A stretch of 64,000 bases of DNA, from assembly GCA_956465555.1 (NCBI GenBank), contig OY101120.1, forward strand, positions 2,350,001 to 2,414,000, in the 5' to 3' direction. Made by a program: the position numbers and the translations under genes. Position 1 is the stretch's first letter. Every line of letters begins with the position of its first letter. The notes below the pieces were generated by a model. It had not been told where the DNA came from and made no database searches. It saw only the letters and a list, made by a program, of their open reading frames with translations. Origin of the DNA: Nitzschia sp. pyKryTriq1. Its lineage: Eukaryota; Bacillariophyta; Bacillariophyceae; Bacillariales; Bacillariaceae. Of this stretch, positions 32,315 to 43,468 are shown one piece after another.

Positions 32315-32893
32315 TGGGATTGTAATAATGGCTTTGAGATTGTACTGGATGTAGATGCTTGATGCACGTTTTGAATTCTAGCTACATTAGTATGAAATGC
32401 GATTGGTTTCTATTTACCGCGGTAGGGCTTCTCGAGAGAGTTTCCATCTCTATTATCGGATGGCTTTCGAAAAACCAAAACGGCACCATCGAATCGAGGA
32501 AACAACGGTTTCTTCCGACCGCGCTGGCTGGCGCGCAGGTCATTTATTTTCATTTTTTTATTTTCCTGACCTGTCAATGACGTCATTCACGAGCATGGCT
32601 GTCTGTCTGCTTTCGTTCGTTGGAAATTCGAGGTTTTGATTGGCCATTGCGATACACGTCATGCACAACCGACCAAGGAGAACAGAGAGAGGCGTTGTGT
32701 GATGAAGTGGTCACATTTTTCCGACTTACTGTGCGGCGGATGATGAATTGATGTGGACCAAAGGAGACTTTCCTCGAAATGAGCTATGGAAATGAAAACA
32801 CATACAGTACTGGGTAGCGAGTACCGAGAGCCCATAAAGTTCAAGATCAAAGCAACTAAACATTTGGATTGACGAATTATTCGAGGCCAAATC
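32315..32893. promoter_or_regulatory. Bidirectional promoter region with TGACGTCA site
   Basis: 579 bp between two divergent genes whose products both have plastid-type presequences. It contains a perfect bZIP/CRE palindrome TGACGTCA at 32578-32585 and a half-site ACGTCA at 32656-32661. TGACGT-type elements mediate CO2/cAMP responses in Phaeodactylum carbonic-anhydrase promoters. That this pair responds the same way is inference. Confidence 0.5.
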
Positions 32894-33865
32894 ATGATGA
32901 TGATTCGTTTTCCTCTCATCCCCCGCATTTGTTTGATTGTTGTGTGGTTGACTGGCCTTGTGCTCAAAGCAGCCACCTCGTTCAGTTCTCTTTCAGTCAA
33001 CACAAATTTCTTTCCATCGCCAATTGAGCGGGAGCAATCATCTATCATCGCGGAACCTTTTATCTTGAAAATAAGGTCCACAAAGGAGTCGGATGTTTGC
33101 CAGGGAATCAGCGACATGTGGGCCAATGCGCTTGTAGACCCGAAACAAGAACTTGGCAGCCCTTCAACCTTCAATTTCCGCCGAAGAATGTACTTTCTCC
33201 GCTCTAAAGCATCCATCGAAGATCTATTGTGTTCGCGACTGAAAGTGATTCGCGCTGCAGAGAAGACGATGGAGGAATGTTCGCTATATTACGATGAGCA
33301 CAAGCTCTCGGAGGCTGAAAGACTGCGATATCTATGGTCAAACGAACGGTTTCGGAATACCATGGAACGAGCGGCAAAACTTTCCAACGAACCTCATCGA
33401 TGGAGCAGCCACAATTTTTCATGTGCACCCAAGAATGCTGAATACCTGCAACATAAAATGTTGACTGCCGAAAACAAAATCACAGGAGAAATTGTGGGCT
33501 TCTGCGAGGTAGCAATGCTCCTGGATCCTTCTAGCCACTTTGGGGAGCGACAAGGAGAAGTTCACCCTACTATTGTCAATTTGGTCGTATCTCCCAATCA
33601 CCGGAGGCGTGGTGTCGCGTCACGAATAATAAACTCTTCCAGGAACTATGTTGCAAGGGAGTGGGACGCGGAAGATTTGAATCTTTACGTTGAAAAAGAC
33701 AACCATGCTGCAGTGACCCTGTACCAGCGCTTGGGCTTCCAAATGACTTCTGAAGCGCAACTTCCTGGGCAGGAAGTACACTGGTATATGTCTCAGCCTG
33801 CTCGTTCTCGAGCGAGATCGAAGGATCGACGGGTTTCTCCGCCTACTTTGCAACTCGTAAACTAG
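32894..33865 (+). CDS. GNAT-family N-acetyltransferase, probably plastid-targeted
   Basis: 323 residues, starting at a run of three ATGs. A hydrophobic signal (CLIVVWLTGLVLKA) is followed by ATSFSS, a diatom plastid-type junction with Phe at +1. The GNAT fold occupies the second half. The acetyl-CoA pyrophosphate loop is seen in VNLVVSPNHRRRGVASRII (the V-x3-RRRGVA form of Q/RxxGxG/A) at about residues 233-251. ARE..AEDLNLYVEKDNHAAV and LYQRLGF form motif B. The closest match by style is plant plastid GNATs, which acetylate N-termini or lysines of plastid proteins. The substrate is not shown by the sequence. It shares a promoter region with the six-TM plastid-type gene and converges with transportin, 86 bp away. 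Confidence 0.85.
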   Translation: MMMIRFPLIPRICLIVVWLTGLVLKAATSFSSLSVNTNFFPSPIEREQSSIIAEPFILKIRSTKESDVCQGISDMWANALVDPKQELGSPSTFNFRRRMYFLRSKASIEDLLCSRLKVIRAAEKTMEECSLYYDEHKLSEAERLRYLWSNERFRNTMERAAKLSNEPHRWSSHNFSCAPKNAEYLQHKMLTAENKITGEIVGFCEVAMLLDPSSHFGERQGEVHPTIVNLVVSPNHRRRGVASRIINSSRNYVAREWDAEDLNLYVEKDNHAAVTLYQRLGFQMTSEAQLPGQEVHWYMSQPARSRARSKDRRVSPPTLQLVN

Positions 33866-33951
33866 AGAAATGCAGTAGATTCCATATGTAGGATACAACT
33901 GTATCATGATTTTGTGCACTCGAAGTCAATTGATCACATTATTGTTTATAT

Positions 33952-36900
33952 TTACACATTATAAGTCTCTCGAAGTAGCCGTCTTACGTTCACAGGAAGC
34001 TGATTCTCCACTCGCTTCCAGACATCTTCTCCAACAGATGTTCGAATGTCGCGCAAGAGTTGAGCTAATCTTGCCCCTAGCTCCCCTTCGGTTGGTGGGA
34101 AGGGCTGGAATCCGTAGTTGCCAGTCAAAAAGTCGTCCGCCTCGGATTCGTGTGCTTCTGGAGGCAAATGCCACGATACAATGGCAAAGAGGATGGAAGT
34201 AATCGCGTCAGAAGCATTCGCGGTAGCCTGTTGGATCGCTTGTGGGTTGGCGTACACAGCACTACAAAAACCGTTGAAAGCGTCTCGGCGTTCTGTCGGA
34301 TCAATGATTTTTGCCATGCCATCGCACCAGCCAAGCAAGAATCGAGGCAGCTCGGGCGCCACAAACTGAGGATTCACACTTGCCAATCGACCGACACAAG
34401 CGGCCGAATTTTCCGCAAGACCCGGTATCTCTGTCACGCGCCCCATGCCGTTGCCCATTAACAAAGCAATCAGTTGTTGCATAAGAGAAGAGGAAAAAGG
34501 TTCAAGAGGGGCTGAGTTCTGTCCACACTGAACGCAGATTTCTCCAATCGCCCAGACAGCGTTGTTGCAAAGACTGGAATCCATAGTCTGTTGATTGGGC
34601 TGAAGGTTGGCGATTGCCTCTTGTAACAACTGGGGTAGGGCGGGCTCAATAAGCGACGGTGCATTCCTCGCCAAATCACCAAGCAAAGCGAGGGAACTCA
34701 TGCGCACACCAACGCTCTGGTGCTTACACAGCGCGTGCAGGACAGAAGTGAAGTGCTGCGCGAAGCGACTGCTGCTCGAAACCAGAGCCACGAAGTTGCC
34801 ACCAAGACCTTCACATAATCCATCCAACAAGTCAATGGCACACACAATCGGGTCGGCATCTTCTTCTGCAACGTTGTCACTCGTTGCCAGTATCAGTTGC
34901 ATCTGCTCGATGATGCCCATGGCATTTTCAAACGTTTCTAGCGCAAAAGGCTGATAGTTCATACCACAGCTTAAAGCAATACTTGCCAGACTTTCCATGA
35001 GCGGCAATATAGTACGGTCAGACGGGTCGTGCATCAATAGCCCATGAAGTACTTGCAACATCGGGGGTACATAAAGCTTTGGCAAATCGCGTTCACCAAT
35101 GACAGGACCACAGAAATCAGCCATGATTCCAAGAGTATCGAAGACAATGATCAGACTCCGTCCTTGGTACCGGGACATGGCTGAAACCAAAACAGGATAT
35201 ACGTGCTCCAAGTATGGAGCCATTAGATCTCCAGCAGTCTCCATCAAGACTCCCAATGCCGAACAACAGGCGACTTGAACTCTTCGATTTCGATCTTGCA
35301 ATCGTTGCAAGAATACTTCTGTCATCTGACCCAACAAATGTCCTTGTGCTCCAGTTTGGACCTGGTCCACTGCCCAACCAGCATATCGACCAACAGTCCA
35401 CGCGCAAATACTTTTGACCTGTGGCAGCTGCTGCGGGCTCTCGGGGGTTGCCAGAAGATTCATCAAGTAGGGATACAACTCAATCATATGTTCGTTCATT
35501 TCCTCACGACATCCATCTGCAATAGCTCCTAGGGCGAGAATGCTGGCCTCCTGAATCCATGGATCAGTGCTTGATAGCCCCTGCTGTAGATTTGGCAAGA
35601 GTGGCGGTAGAATGAATGGAGCCCCATACAGGTGTGCGAGGGAATCGAGAGACGCCCCTGCGTATTTTCGTAGCGTCCACTCATTATCATCCTCATCGAA
35701 ATCATCATCATCGTCGTCGTCATCCATATCACCGTCGTCGTCTCCTCCTCCAGCTCCATCATGCTTCCGCTTGGTTCGATGGAACACCGGCTTCATCGCT
35801 TGCTGAGGCTGTTGCTCCTCCATATCTATTTCGTTTCTCGCAATCAGGTCCATTCGTTGGTCCCCGGAATAAACCATATTATTCAAAAGTACCGGGATTA
35901 GCTGAGGAAGCATATGCTGCACGACTTCGATCATTTCGGATGTCAGTACATGCTCATCCAACGTCGCAAAGAGGAGCCAAAACTCGCAGGCTTCCATGGC
36001 GACCTCATCATCATTTGTCAGCGTCGTCGACTGCAGCATGAATTGACATACAGCTGGCAGTTGTGGTGCCAAGTATTGTGTATGGTGTTCCAACAGTGTA
36101 TTGATGGATCGACAGACCCATTTGCGCACTTGGACGCTGGGATCGGTCGCCAACTGAGAAAGACCTTGCAAATACTCTGAGAATTGAATGAGCAACGCAC
36201 TTGGAACCAGACCCGAAGAAAGACAGGCTACCAATGATTGAAGCGCGGCGACTTTCGAAGACTCCTCGTTGGATCGAAATAGGTGCAGAAGGAGTGGTAC
36301 CAACGTATCCAAATGGTGGGTCGGTATTTCGTGCGGTCCATCTTCCATCATTTTTCGAATCGTGGACAGTGAGCCTTGCAGGGCATTATGATTGGACGTA
36401 TTTGGTTGCATATTATGTAAGAGTGCAGGCATCAACTGGGGCCACTGGCTGATGTGCAAGTAAGGTTGAACACCATCTGGAGACACCGATGATGTCGCAA
36501 TGATGGAGGAGACCACATTTCGGAGCTCGACGTGATTCATAGAAAGACCACACAGAAGCGTTTCTTTCACATGATCGGCAAAATCCATCTCCAAACACAT
36601 GGATTGATGCGTCAGTGAAATTGGTGGCCGAAGGAGGGCGTTCTTCAAAACCAGGCCAGCCATTTGACCAAAAGGTATCCACATGTTAAGGTCAGACTGC
36701 AATCGCAGAGCCGTATTCATGTCGGTCTGACGCCACATATCCATTTGCGATGTCTCGATTCGCTGTACTAGATGTTGTGGCTGATCACTTCCCACCAGCA
36801 AATATCCTAGCTGGAGACACAAACTGCCGTAACTCTCGGAAGACGCGCTCAGGCTTTCGTCACGATGACGAATCGCTTGAACGTGCAAATCATGGTTTTC

Positions 36901-37029
36901 TGTCTGGGACAACGCCGAAACCAAGGACAGAACCTGTCCGTTTGGCGGGGGAGGCAGATTTGTTGCCATTGTCAGCTCTTGAATTCTTCCTCTGATTGTT
37001 TCCTCAAGCCGGCTGTCAAATAATGCCAT
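33952..37029 (-). CDS. TNPO1: Transportin (importin beta-2 / karyopherin)
   Basis: About 1025 residues from MALFDSRL; an ATG 24 nt upstream (37053) would add MVLLKPQS. HEAT repeats run along the whole length, as in Kap-beta2. Diagnostic is the acidic H8 loop at about residues 425-455 (a long Asp/Glu run, then NEWTLRKYAGASLDSLAHLYG), matching the transportin loop that releases cargo on RanGTP binding. The N-terminal part is longer than usual before the first repeats. Function by family: nuclear import of PY-NLS cargoes such as hnRNPs. The 402-bp spacer to QCR7 is divergent. Confidence 0.92.
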   Translation of the reverse strand: MALFDSRLEETIRGRIQELTMATNLPPPPNGQVLSLVSALSQTENHDLHVQAIRHRDESLSASSESYGSLCLQLGYLLVGSDQPQHLVQRIETSQMDMWRQTDMNTALRLQSDLNMWIPFGQMAGLVLKNALLRPPISLTHQSMCLEMDFADHVKETLLCGLSMNHVELRNVVSSIIATSSVSPDGVQPYLHISQWPQLMPALLHNMQPNTSNHNALQGSLSTIRKMMEDGPHEIPTHHLDTLVPLLLHLFRSNEESSKVAALQSLVACLSSGLVPSALLIQFSEYLQGLSQLATDPSVQVRKWVCRSINTLLEHHTQYLAPQLPAVCQFMLQSTTLTNDDEVAMEACEFWLLFATLDEHVLTSEMIEVVQHMLPQLIPVLLNNMVYSGDQRMDLIARNEIDMEEQQPQQAMKPVFHRTKRKHDGAGGGDDDGDMDDDDDDDDFDEDDNEWTLRKYAGASLDSLAHLYGAPFILPPLLPNLQQGLSSTDPWIQEASILALGAIADGCREEMNEHMIELYPYLMNLLATPESPQQLPQVKSICAWTVGRYAGWAVDQVQTGAQGHLLGQMTEVFLQRLQDRNRRVQVACCSALGVLMETAGDLMAPYLEHVYPVLVSAMSRYQGRSLIIVFDTLGIMADFCGPVIGERDLPKLYVPPMLQVLHGLLMHDPSDRTILPLMESLASIALSCGMNYQPFALETFENAMGIIEQMQLILATSDNVAEEDADPIVCAIDLLDGLCEGLGGNFVALVSSSSRFAQHFTSVLHALCKHQSVGVRMSSLALLGDLARNAPSLIEPALPQLLQEAIANLQPNQQTMDSSLCNNAVWAIGEICVQCGQNSAPLEPFSSSLMQQLIALLMGNGMGRVTEIPGLAENSAACVGRLASVNPQFVAPELPRFLLGWCDGMAKIIDPTERRDAFNGFCSAVYANPQAIQQATANASDAITSILFAIVSWHLPPEAHESEADDFLTGNYGFQPFPPTEGELGARLAQLLRDIRTSVGEDVWKRVENQLPVNVRRLLRETYNV

Positions 37030-37053
37030 GGACTGTGGCTTCAGGAGCACCAA

Positions 37054-37455
37054 CTACTTTGTGGAAGTATAGTGCTGAAAGAGGGGAGAGGGGAGAAAAT
37101 ATCGGCAGAAATAAAAAATGGATGGAGGTGGACGGTGGACTTGTTGGACCAAAAACCAAGCCAGAATTTGCGTCGACGACGCGCATTTATTCTCGTTTTC
37201 CTTTCCTTGATCTGCACAGCGCGCAAAGTGATGCGCGCATCTGGTTCGTTTGTACGAGAAGTACTGGTACATACAAGTACTGTACCAGTACTGTACCGGT
37301 ACGACGAGTAGGGTGGGTTTCTCGCCGATCCTCGCCGTCCGACGACCGACGTTCGCTTCGTCTCGCGCCGCCGGTGCACCAACAAAACAACAACACACAC
37401 AACAGGGGATCTCAACACCTTTTGCTTTGTCCACCAACAACACAAATTGCACATC
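37054..37455. promoter_or_regulatory. Divergent promoter region, transportin / QCR7
   Basis: Contains a dense run of GTACTGTACCAGTACTGTACC-like palindromes at about 37255-37312 between the two start codons. No TATA box recognised. Confidence 0.4.
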
Positions 37456-37993
37456 ATGGCTGGCCTTATGAAACTTCTCGACCCTATTATTGCTCCCGCA
37501 GCAAGGCTTTATCGGGCGCAATTGACGAAGGACCTCAACAAGATGGGTACGTAGATGTAGCGCCATGGTGGAAGAAACGGGGTGGAGCTCGAAGCCGATT
37601 TCGCTCGGTCGATTGGCGAGTTTGGAGTTCGTTTCATTCGACTCATTAGGTCGTATGAGTCGAAGATCAATTTGAGAAAATTCCTGTCACTCATCTTTTG
37701 GTCTTCTTTTTCTCTTTTCCGAATAATGCACAGGCCTTCGTTATGAAGACATTATGAGCCGAGACGAACCCGAGGTCAACGAGGCTTTGGAATTGGCGCA
37801 TCCTAATGTGGTGGAAGGACGCTACCGCCGATTGAAGCGCGCCAGTGACTTGGCCTTCAAGCAAAAGAATCTGCAAGACTACGCACCCGACATGGTTTTG
37901 GAGCCTTTCAAGCTTGAAATCTCACAAGATGTCGACAAAATCTTGCAACGAGATGTTGAATTTGATCTTCTTAACAACTTCAAGAAGGGTTAA
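37456..37993 (+). CDS. QCR7: Cytochrome bc1 complex subunit 7 (QCR7/UQCRB)
   Basis: Exons 37456-37546 and 37734-37993, with a 187-bp intron (GTACGT...CAG). The product is 116 residues, the usual size. The start ATG is at MAGLMKLLDPIIAPAARLYR. After the splice, GLRYEDIMSRDEPEVNEALE matches the conserved LRYDD...E.P.VQ.AL element, and EGRYRRLKRASDLAFKQKNL with LQDYAPD follows as in QCR7. It is a peripheral matrix-side subunit of mitochondrial complex III needed for assembly. Like other QCR7 proteins it needs no long presequence. Confidence 0.92.
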
Positions 37994-38557
37994 GGGATTT
38001 CCTTTCTTCGGCTTTTGTTGAGCACTCGTAGAGTGGACTATATTTTTTCAATAACGTCAAATTCTACTACTACTAGCACCAACGTTATCTTCGTCAACCC
38101 TTGTGTACCAGTACTATCCCATCAGCTATACCTTTGATGTATTGGTGAAAGCCTGTTGCTCTGTAGAAGAGGAGCAGGACGAATATTGACAACCGAAACT
38201 CGTACTCATTGTCGGCAGTCGAATGCGTCGGAGACACTAGCGGGGCGGGCGAGGCTCCGAAACCTGCATGCTGTACTACTAGTACGATACGCAGCACAGT
38301 CCAAAGCGCCGACAACCTCCAACATTACCATATGCCAACTACCTCATTGGTCACTCTTTCTTTGCAGCGCCCCTTCTCATCTCTTGTACTAGAGTACAGT
38401 AGTTTTAGTTATTACTCGAAGGATTCGTCGTCTAAGCAGTAGATTAGGGATACCTTTTCCCCTTCAAAGCGCGTGTAGTCTACTCTGTCGAAAGCACAAT
38501 CCCCACCATAGCTTTCCCTCGACACACAGCTATGGTTGACCCATCCATCTGCGACGT
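37994..38557. other. Convergent spacer, no gene
   Basis: Between the 3' ends of QCR7 and the GFA-like gene. Only short GTAC and ACTAGT motifs (38275-38410) were noted. Confidence 0.4.
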
Positions 38558-39455
38558 CTATGTTCGTTTCATTAGGGCAGGGATCGATTCGAAACCAATG
38601 CCCACTTTTTTCCCGTCCGCCAAAGAGAATCCGCACCCAGGCCCTCGAGCACCCATACCTAGAAGCAACACCAATCGGCTGATAATGCGGACAATTTCAC
38701 CAGGAGCAAAAACGTTGGAAACAATTTGCATGTCAGGATGCGCGGCCTTGTCGGTCGCAGTAGGCGCACTATTGAGACTGCTGGCATGTAACAGAATCGT
38801 CGGTTGGTCCAAGACTTTGGCTGGAAACGGTATCTCATTCTCGCCGCATTCATGCTCTGGTGTGGGTGTCACAACATTGCAATACACCAAGTTTAAATGC
38901 GAATGATCTGGACAAATGACCAGAGGGCTTCCACAGCATTTAGCAAAGACGCGACGATTTTCCGTGCGAGCCGAAAGTTTCATATGCTCCAGATGCTCGC
39001 TTCCCTGGACGACCTCGATTTCGCTGTCATAGAACAGAACCGTGGGAACTCCCGGGTCAAAGTAGGTTTTGCGGAATTCCATATCGGAGGACCCAGCATC
39101 CAAAACCTACTCGTAATATCAGTTTATGGTTTAAAATGTATTCGGTAAGCCAAAATATGCTATCACACTTAAACCAGAAACACAAACACAAACACAAACA
39201 ACGTACCGCCATGCAAAAAGCCACACAGTCGTGACAACCGCACTGCAAGCAGGTGGTTTCGGCATACTTATAATTCGCGGCAGGTTGGTAGATCTCAGCC
39301 TTTACCTTACCACAGTTGCATGCAAGAGTGGCACGTCGGATTGCCTGTTGTTTTCTTTTGGAAAAATAGAGGGTCGACAAGGCGACCGAACCTGTGGCGG
39401 CTGCCCCCAATAGCGCCGTGCCGACAACTCCATGATTGTTGCGTATCCAATTCAT
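38558..39455 (-). CDS. GFA / CENP-V-like zinc protein with N-terminal membrane anchor
   Basis: Exons 39455-39207 and 39106-38558, with a 100-bp intron (GTACGT...TAG). The product is 265 residues from MNWIRNNHG. A hydrophobic segment (VVGTALLGAAATGSVALSTLYF) at about 9-30 suggests membrane anchoring. The core is ACNCGKVKAEIYQ, then CLQCGCHDC, and after the splice AKCCGSPLVI. This corresponds to the CxC...CxxC...CCG zinc pattern of the GFA (glutathione-dependent formaldehyde-activating enzyme) fold. Family members are mostly uncharacterised, so an enzymatic role is not assured. A cluster of GGTACC palindromes (39490-39555) lies just upstream of the start. Confidence 0.78.
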
Positions 39456-40704
39456 GCTGCTGTTATCGATATAATAGCTTCTATGATGCCGGTACCAGTA
39501 CTTAGTCGATACTGGTACCGGTACCTGGTACCTGGTACCAGGTACCTGGTACCCAAAGCTATCTGTCGAGGATGCACTTTTGTCGGAAGAGTCGAACACG
39601 GAAAGACCCGACGGAAACAAACTGCTACGTAGCTTGAAGTATCGCGAACTCACCTAAATGAATTGATTGGTCCTAACGCGAGCTGGCGAAGTTCGGATTG
39701 ATGCATGATTGGATAATGAGTGAGGTCGGATGGCATCCGACCGGGCGTATCAAACAAGTCATACAATATACTGGAGATTCATACGGGACTTGAATCTACT
39801 TCACTAATCGATTCGGATGCTACAAACAAGATACATAGACGAATCTGAATGTGATCTTGGAATGCAAAAGTAAGATCAGATTGGAAACATAGTAAGATCA
39901 GATTGACGATATAAGATGGAATAGAAATAATTTACTTTAACTCACAATTCAAAAAGGGATATACTGACGAACAAGGGCTTTCAGAACAGTCGCGTAATTG
40001 CGTGTAGTACCGTCGACGAAGTCCGCAAAGACGGTAAGGGCAAGAACGTTCAAACTACACTAGCAGCCCCTACCTCCCGGTACACTTATAAAATCTAAAA
40101 ATATATATGCACGACGAAGCGACGCGACGAGTGCGAGAGAGGTAGAAGCTCGGGTAGCGTGCGTGCTATTACGCAGTACTTGTAGTGTACCAGGTACCGG
40201 TAGAAGGTGAGAGGTGTGTCTTACCTCCTTGTTCGACTCAAATGACCCAAAACCAGACGTATGTCGTACGTACCGGTATGCTTGCCCGGCGCCCGGCGGC
40301 GCACCTCTCCGCTCAACCGCGAACCACCGACGCAAATAAGAAGAAAATTCTGTCATCCCTTTATTTTATTTTTGTCCTTCATCCCTACTATTGCTATCTT
40401 GTCATCCGCCCGTATTATTGTCAATTTTGCATTTCTAATTTCCTGGCATCCTATTACTAGTAGAGAGTCTCTCTACTCTAGAGAGAGTACCAGTAGACTA
40501 CAGTACCGGTATCATTCAACGACCTCACGAATCCGGGTTCACATCACTGGAACTTCGATTTGGAAGCTCACATTGACGTCTACAGTAGACGTTTAACGAA
40601 GGCAACCCACCAAATCCTTAGCAGTGGGAGGCCCTCAAGCACTCTTTGATTACTTGGCGACTCGTTTTCCACCACACGCAACAACAACAACAACAACAAC
40701 AACA
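39456..40704. promoter_or_regulatory. Divergent spacer with palindromes
   Basis: About 1.25 kb. It has GGTACCAGGTACC-type repeats at 39490-39555, a short direct repeat (AGTAAGATCAGATTG) near 39868-39905, a GTACC cluster near 40190-40275, and a CTAGTAGAGAGTCTCTCTACTCTAGAGAG hairpin at 40455-40490. Just before the next start codon lies a CAA repeat (40680-40703). No gene recognised. Confidence 0.4.
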
Positions 40705-41502
40705 ATGACGGTCTATGTAATAACCATGGTTCCGTCTCAATTGCCGAGGAACGACTTTGACTTGAGTGCCTCTCGCGTCATCCAGCAAGTTCGTGAAGCT
40801 CTCAAGAAAAGCGGCGGCGAACCCGTACTACCACTTTTAAAGGGCGATGCCACCATGTACGAGTCGATTGCCCTCGAACCTCTTTTGGGTCCCTTTGATG
40901 CGGTCGTTACCCGACACCTATCCATCGCAGCCTACAACAAAGCCATCAAAACCGAAGAATATAAAATGGTGACACGAGGGAGAGACCTTCTTACATTTGG
41001 CTTTCACAACAACTTCATGTATGTGGACTTTTTGTTACCGGCACTCAGGCAAGTCTTTGGTGTTGTTGGGGAAAAGATCGATATTCGATCAAAAATGTTT
41101 GTGGATGCAGGGGGGAGGGTTGACTACAGTTTGTTTCAAGCGAATGGGGATAGGGGATTGATAAACTACAAACGTCGGGTTAGTCTCCATCCGAATCGGT
41201 CCTTTTATATGATCGAGCTCCGAACGAAGATTGACACGCCAGAGGGACGCGCCAACGATCTAGAGCATACTCAGGGGTGGCAACGGGCGATGTTCTCGTC
41301 GGAAGTCGAAGTGTTGTATGCGGGGAAAATAGTATCATTAGATAGGGGACCAAAGATGTTTCGCGAGGTGGCAATTTATAAGTTTCCAAGGCGTGAGATC
41401 TTTTTGGAAATGATGGAGAGTGATCACTATTCGGAACTGGCGCAACTGGAAGAGAGATTTGTATTGGACCGGTTTGTCGAGCTATGCTTGCCAGTCTATT
41501 AA
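40705..41502 (+). CDS. Hypothetical protein, possible dimeric alpha-beta barrel
   Basis: 265 residues from the ATG that follows an (ACA)n leader, a clean A-rich start context. No TM or signal. Near the C-terminus, MFREVAIYKFPRREIFLEMM followed by ESDHYSEL resembles the last strand and helix of DUF1330/ferredoxin-like alpha-beta barrel proteins. A similar but weaker unit begins MTVYVITMV. So it may contain two such folds. I do not recognise a named family. Confidence 0.65.
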   Translation: MTVYVITMVPSQLPRNDFDLSASRVIQQVREALKKSGGEPVLPLLKGDATMYESIALEPLLGPFDAVVTRHLSIAAYNKAIKTEEYKMVTRGRDLLTFGFHNNFMYVDFLLPALRQVFGVVGEKIDIRSKMFVDAGGRVDYSLFQANGDRGLINYKRRVSLHPNRSFYMIELRTKIDTPEGRANDLEHTQGWQRAMFSSEVEVLYAGKIVSLDRGPKMFREVAIYKFPRREIFLEMMESDHYSELAQLEERFVLDRFVELCLPVY

Positions 41503-41868
41503 AAGATGCTCCCTTCGATAGCTACTGTTTTCTCTTGATCTTTTGATTCTTAGATTGTGCGGTTTTCCTTTAAAGACAGTTGCCACGGCGTAGCTAGCAG
41601 ATTGCTCCAGTGGAAGAGTCGATAGGCCTCGGACTTGCTCGCTCTCGGGTCGCCGTGCCTCTGAAGAGAACTCTCTATTAGCTAAGGTGAGACACGACGC
41701 GCCATTCCACTCCAAAGAACTGCTAGCTAGTACCATGATCATTAACGATTATCAACCCTACGAGGATCAGTTTTATCTGTCGTTCAATAATATAAAGTGC
41801 CGACCTATTCAAAAAGTTATGAGGCATCATGCATGTAGTGAAATAAATGCAGCAAATTGTGCACACAC
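41503..41868. other. Convergent spacer, no gene
   Basis: Between the 3' ends of the hypothetical protein and the aspartic protease. Nothing recognised. Confidence 0.4.
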
Positions 41869-43468
41869 TTATTTGGCGGCCTTGGCGAAACCGATAGTTT
41901 CATCAACGTAGTTGAAAACAGTGTAATATTCTCTCATAAAGACGTCTCCCAAGATCCACTGCGGTCCAGGTGCGGGGAAGTCCATACCCATGAAGGCGAA
42001 CAGACAGGTGCCCTGAGCTTGGATGACAGTCTTGCTTCCAGGGATGGTGTACTCGACGCCGCCAATGGTGAAGACTACGTCAGGGATTTGATCCACAAGA
42101 CTGCAGTCAATAGTGTACTCGCCCATAAAGTTGGCCTTTGCTCCCACCGAGGCCGCCAGTTTGGAAATTTCTGCCTTGGGTCCGGTCATCAACGAGGTAC
42201 CGGAATCAACAATGGCAGTAATCTTGCTGTCACCGGCCTCCTTCTTGTAATCACCAGCTTCGATACCATCCAACGCAATTTCCCAGTAAGTGGCTGATTC
42301 CAACTACAGTATGATTATAGGCAAGCAAGAAAAAAGTGAGCGTTGCTTCTGAATGAATAAATGAATAAATGAATGAATGAATGAATGAATCTTTCAACTC
42401 GTTCAAACCGCTTTGTGGGTAAAACCTACCTTCACGTATTGAAGTTCACCCACAAATTTGGAGCTATCATATCCACCAAATGTCAATTCACCAGGTCCAT
42501 TATCACCCAAATAAAAAGCAAAGATGGGCTGATCGATCTTGTTTTGCTTGATGAGATTTTCAAAGCACGTGGGGGTACCGTCAATGCTGATGGATGTGAA
42601 TCCTAGGCCAAGAATACCGTCGAATTTTCCAAGAGAATACGCCATACCCAAGCCACCAGCATCTTGGACCTCGGCGAAACGTTGTCCATCAATCACAAGA
42701 TCATCTGCCAAGGTGACATCATCGACCGAGAAATAGCCAGAAACACTGCCACTCCCGTACATGATTTCGAAATCTTTTCCGTCCTCGGCGTAAGCGGAAC
42801 TCTTGGCATGATCATACTTGTGCTTCTTTGCAATAAAGGGAAGACCACAGTGCGTGCATCCTACCTTCGGAACCCACAAATTGGAGGATCCTGTATCGAA
42901 GATCACCTGGAAAGATTGCGGAGGGCTTCCAATACTAACAGTCCCAAAGTACTGCGCATTTCCATAATCATTGATGATCTCGGATTCTCCAGATTGCAAG
43001 GTTTCGACATCTCCACGAAGATGACGGGAAGCACCGACCGATGATGATTGATCAGTGTGCATGTGCAGGATATTCTTCAAGGCGTCCGTCTCGCGCTTCA
43101 AGTGGGCGGCGATCATTTCCTCGTCCGATCGTTTTTGCAGCGTGACTTTCGTCACATCCGCCACGGCCGAGGTGGCCATCAATAAGCTAACACATCCTGC
43201 AGTTGATCAAAGAAAGAAGATGAATCAGAAACTGGATTCTAACATCATCCTTTGGCCACTTTCTGCTGCATGGGCTCCATTGTGGAAATCCGTGAAAACG
43301 AGTATCCAACGGTCCAAATCCCGCCAAACACGATTCATTCATTGTTCGTCGAGAATGGTGGAATTGATTGGGCTACCTGGCGAAGGACTACAAGCTCCTT
43401 CGTCCTCACTACGAACCAAATCTCATTGATACAACAACATCTATGGAAGACGTACCTAGAAATTTCAT
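41869..43468 (-). CDS. Pepsin-type aspartic protease (cathepsin D-like), three exons
   Basis: Exons 43468-43456, 43196-42430 and 42303-41869 (introns 259 and 126 bp) give 404 residues in frame. The 13-nt first exon plus the start of exon 2 make the signal peptide MKFLGCVSLLMATSAVA. A propeptide follows. The two catalytic sites are FDTGSSNLW (Asp about 105) and VDSGTSLMTGP (Asp about 293), with the flap YGSGSVSGY and the C-terminal WILGDVFMREYYTVFN. It is therefore a full A1 protease sent to the secretory path or vacuole/lysosome. The second intron carries a (GAAT)n microsatellite. Confidence 0.92.
42350..42391. repeat. Tetranucleotide microsatellite in intron
   Basis: About ten copies of an ATGA/AATG unit within the 126-bp second intron of the aspartic protease. 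Confidence 0.8.
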
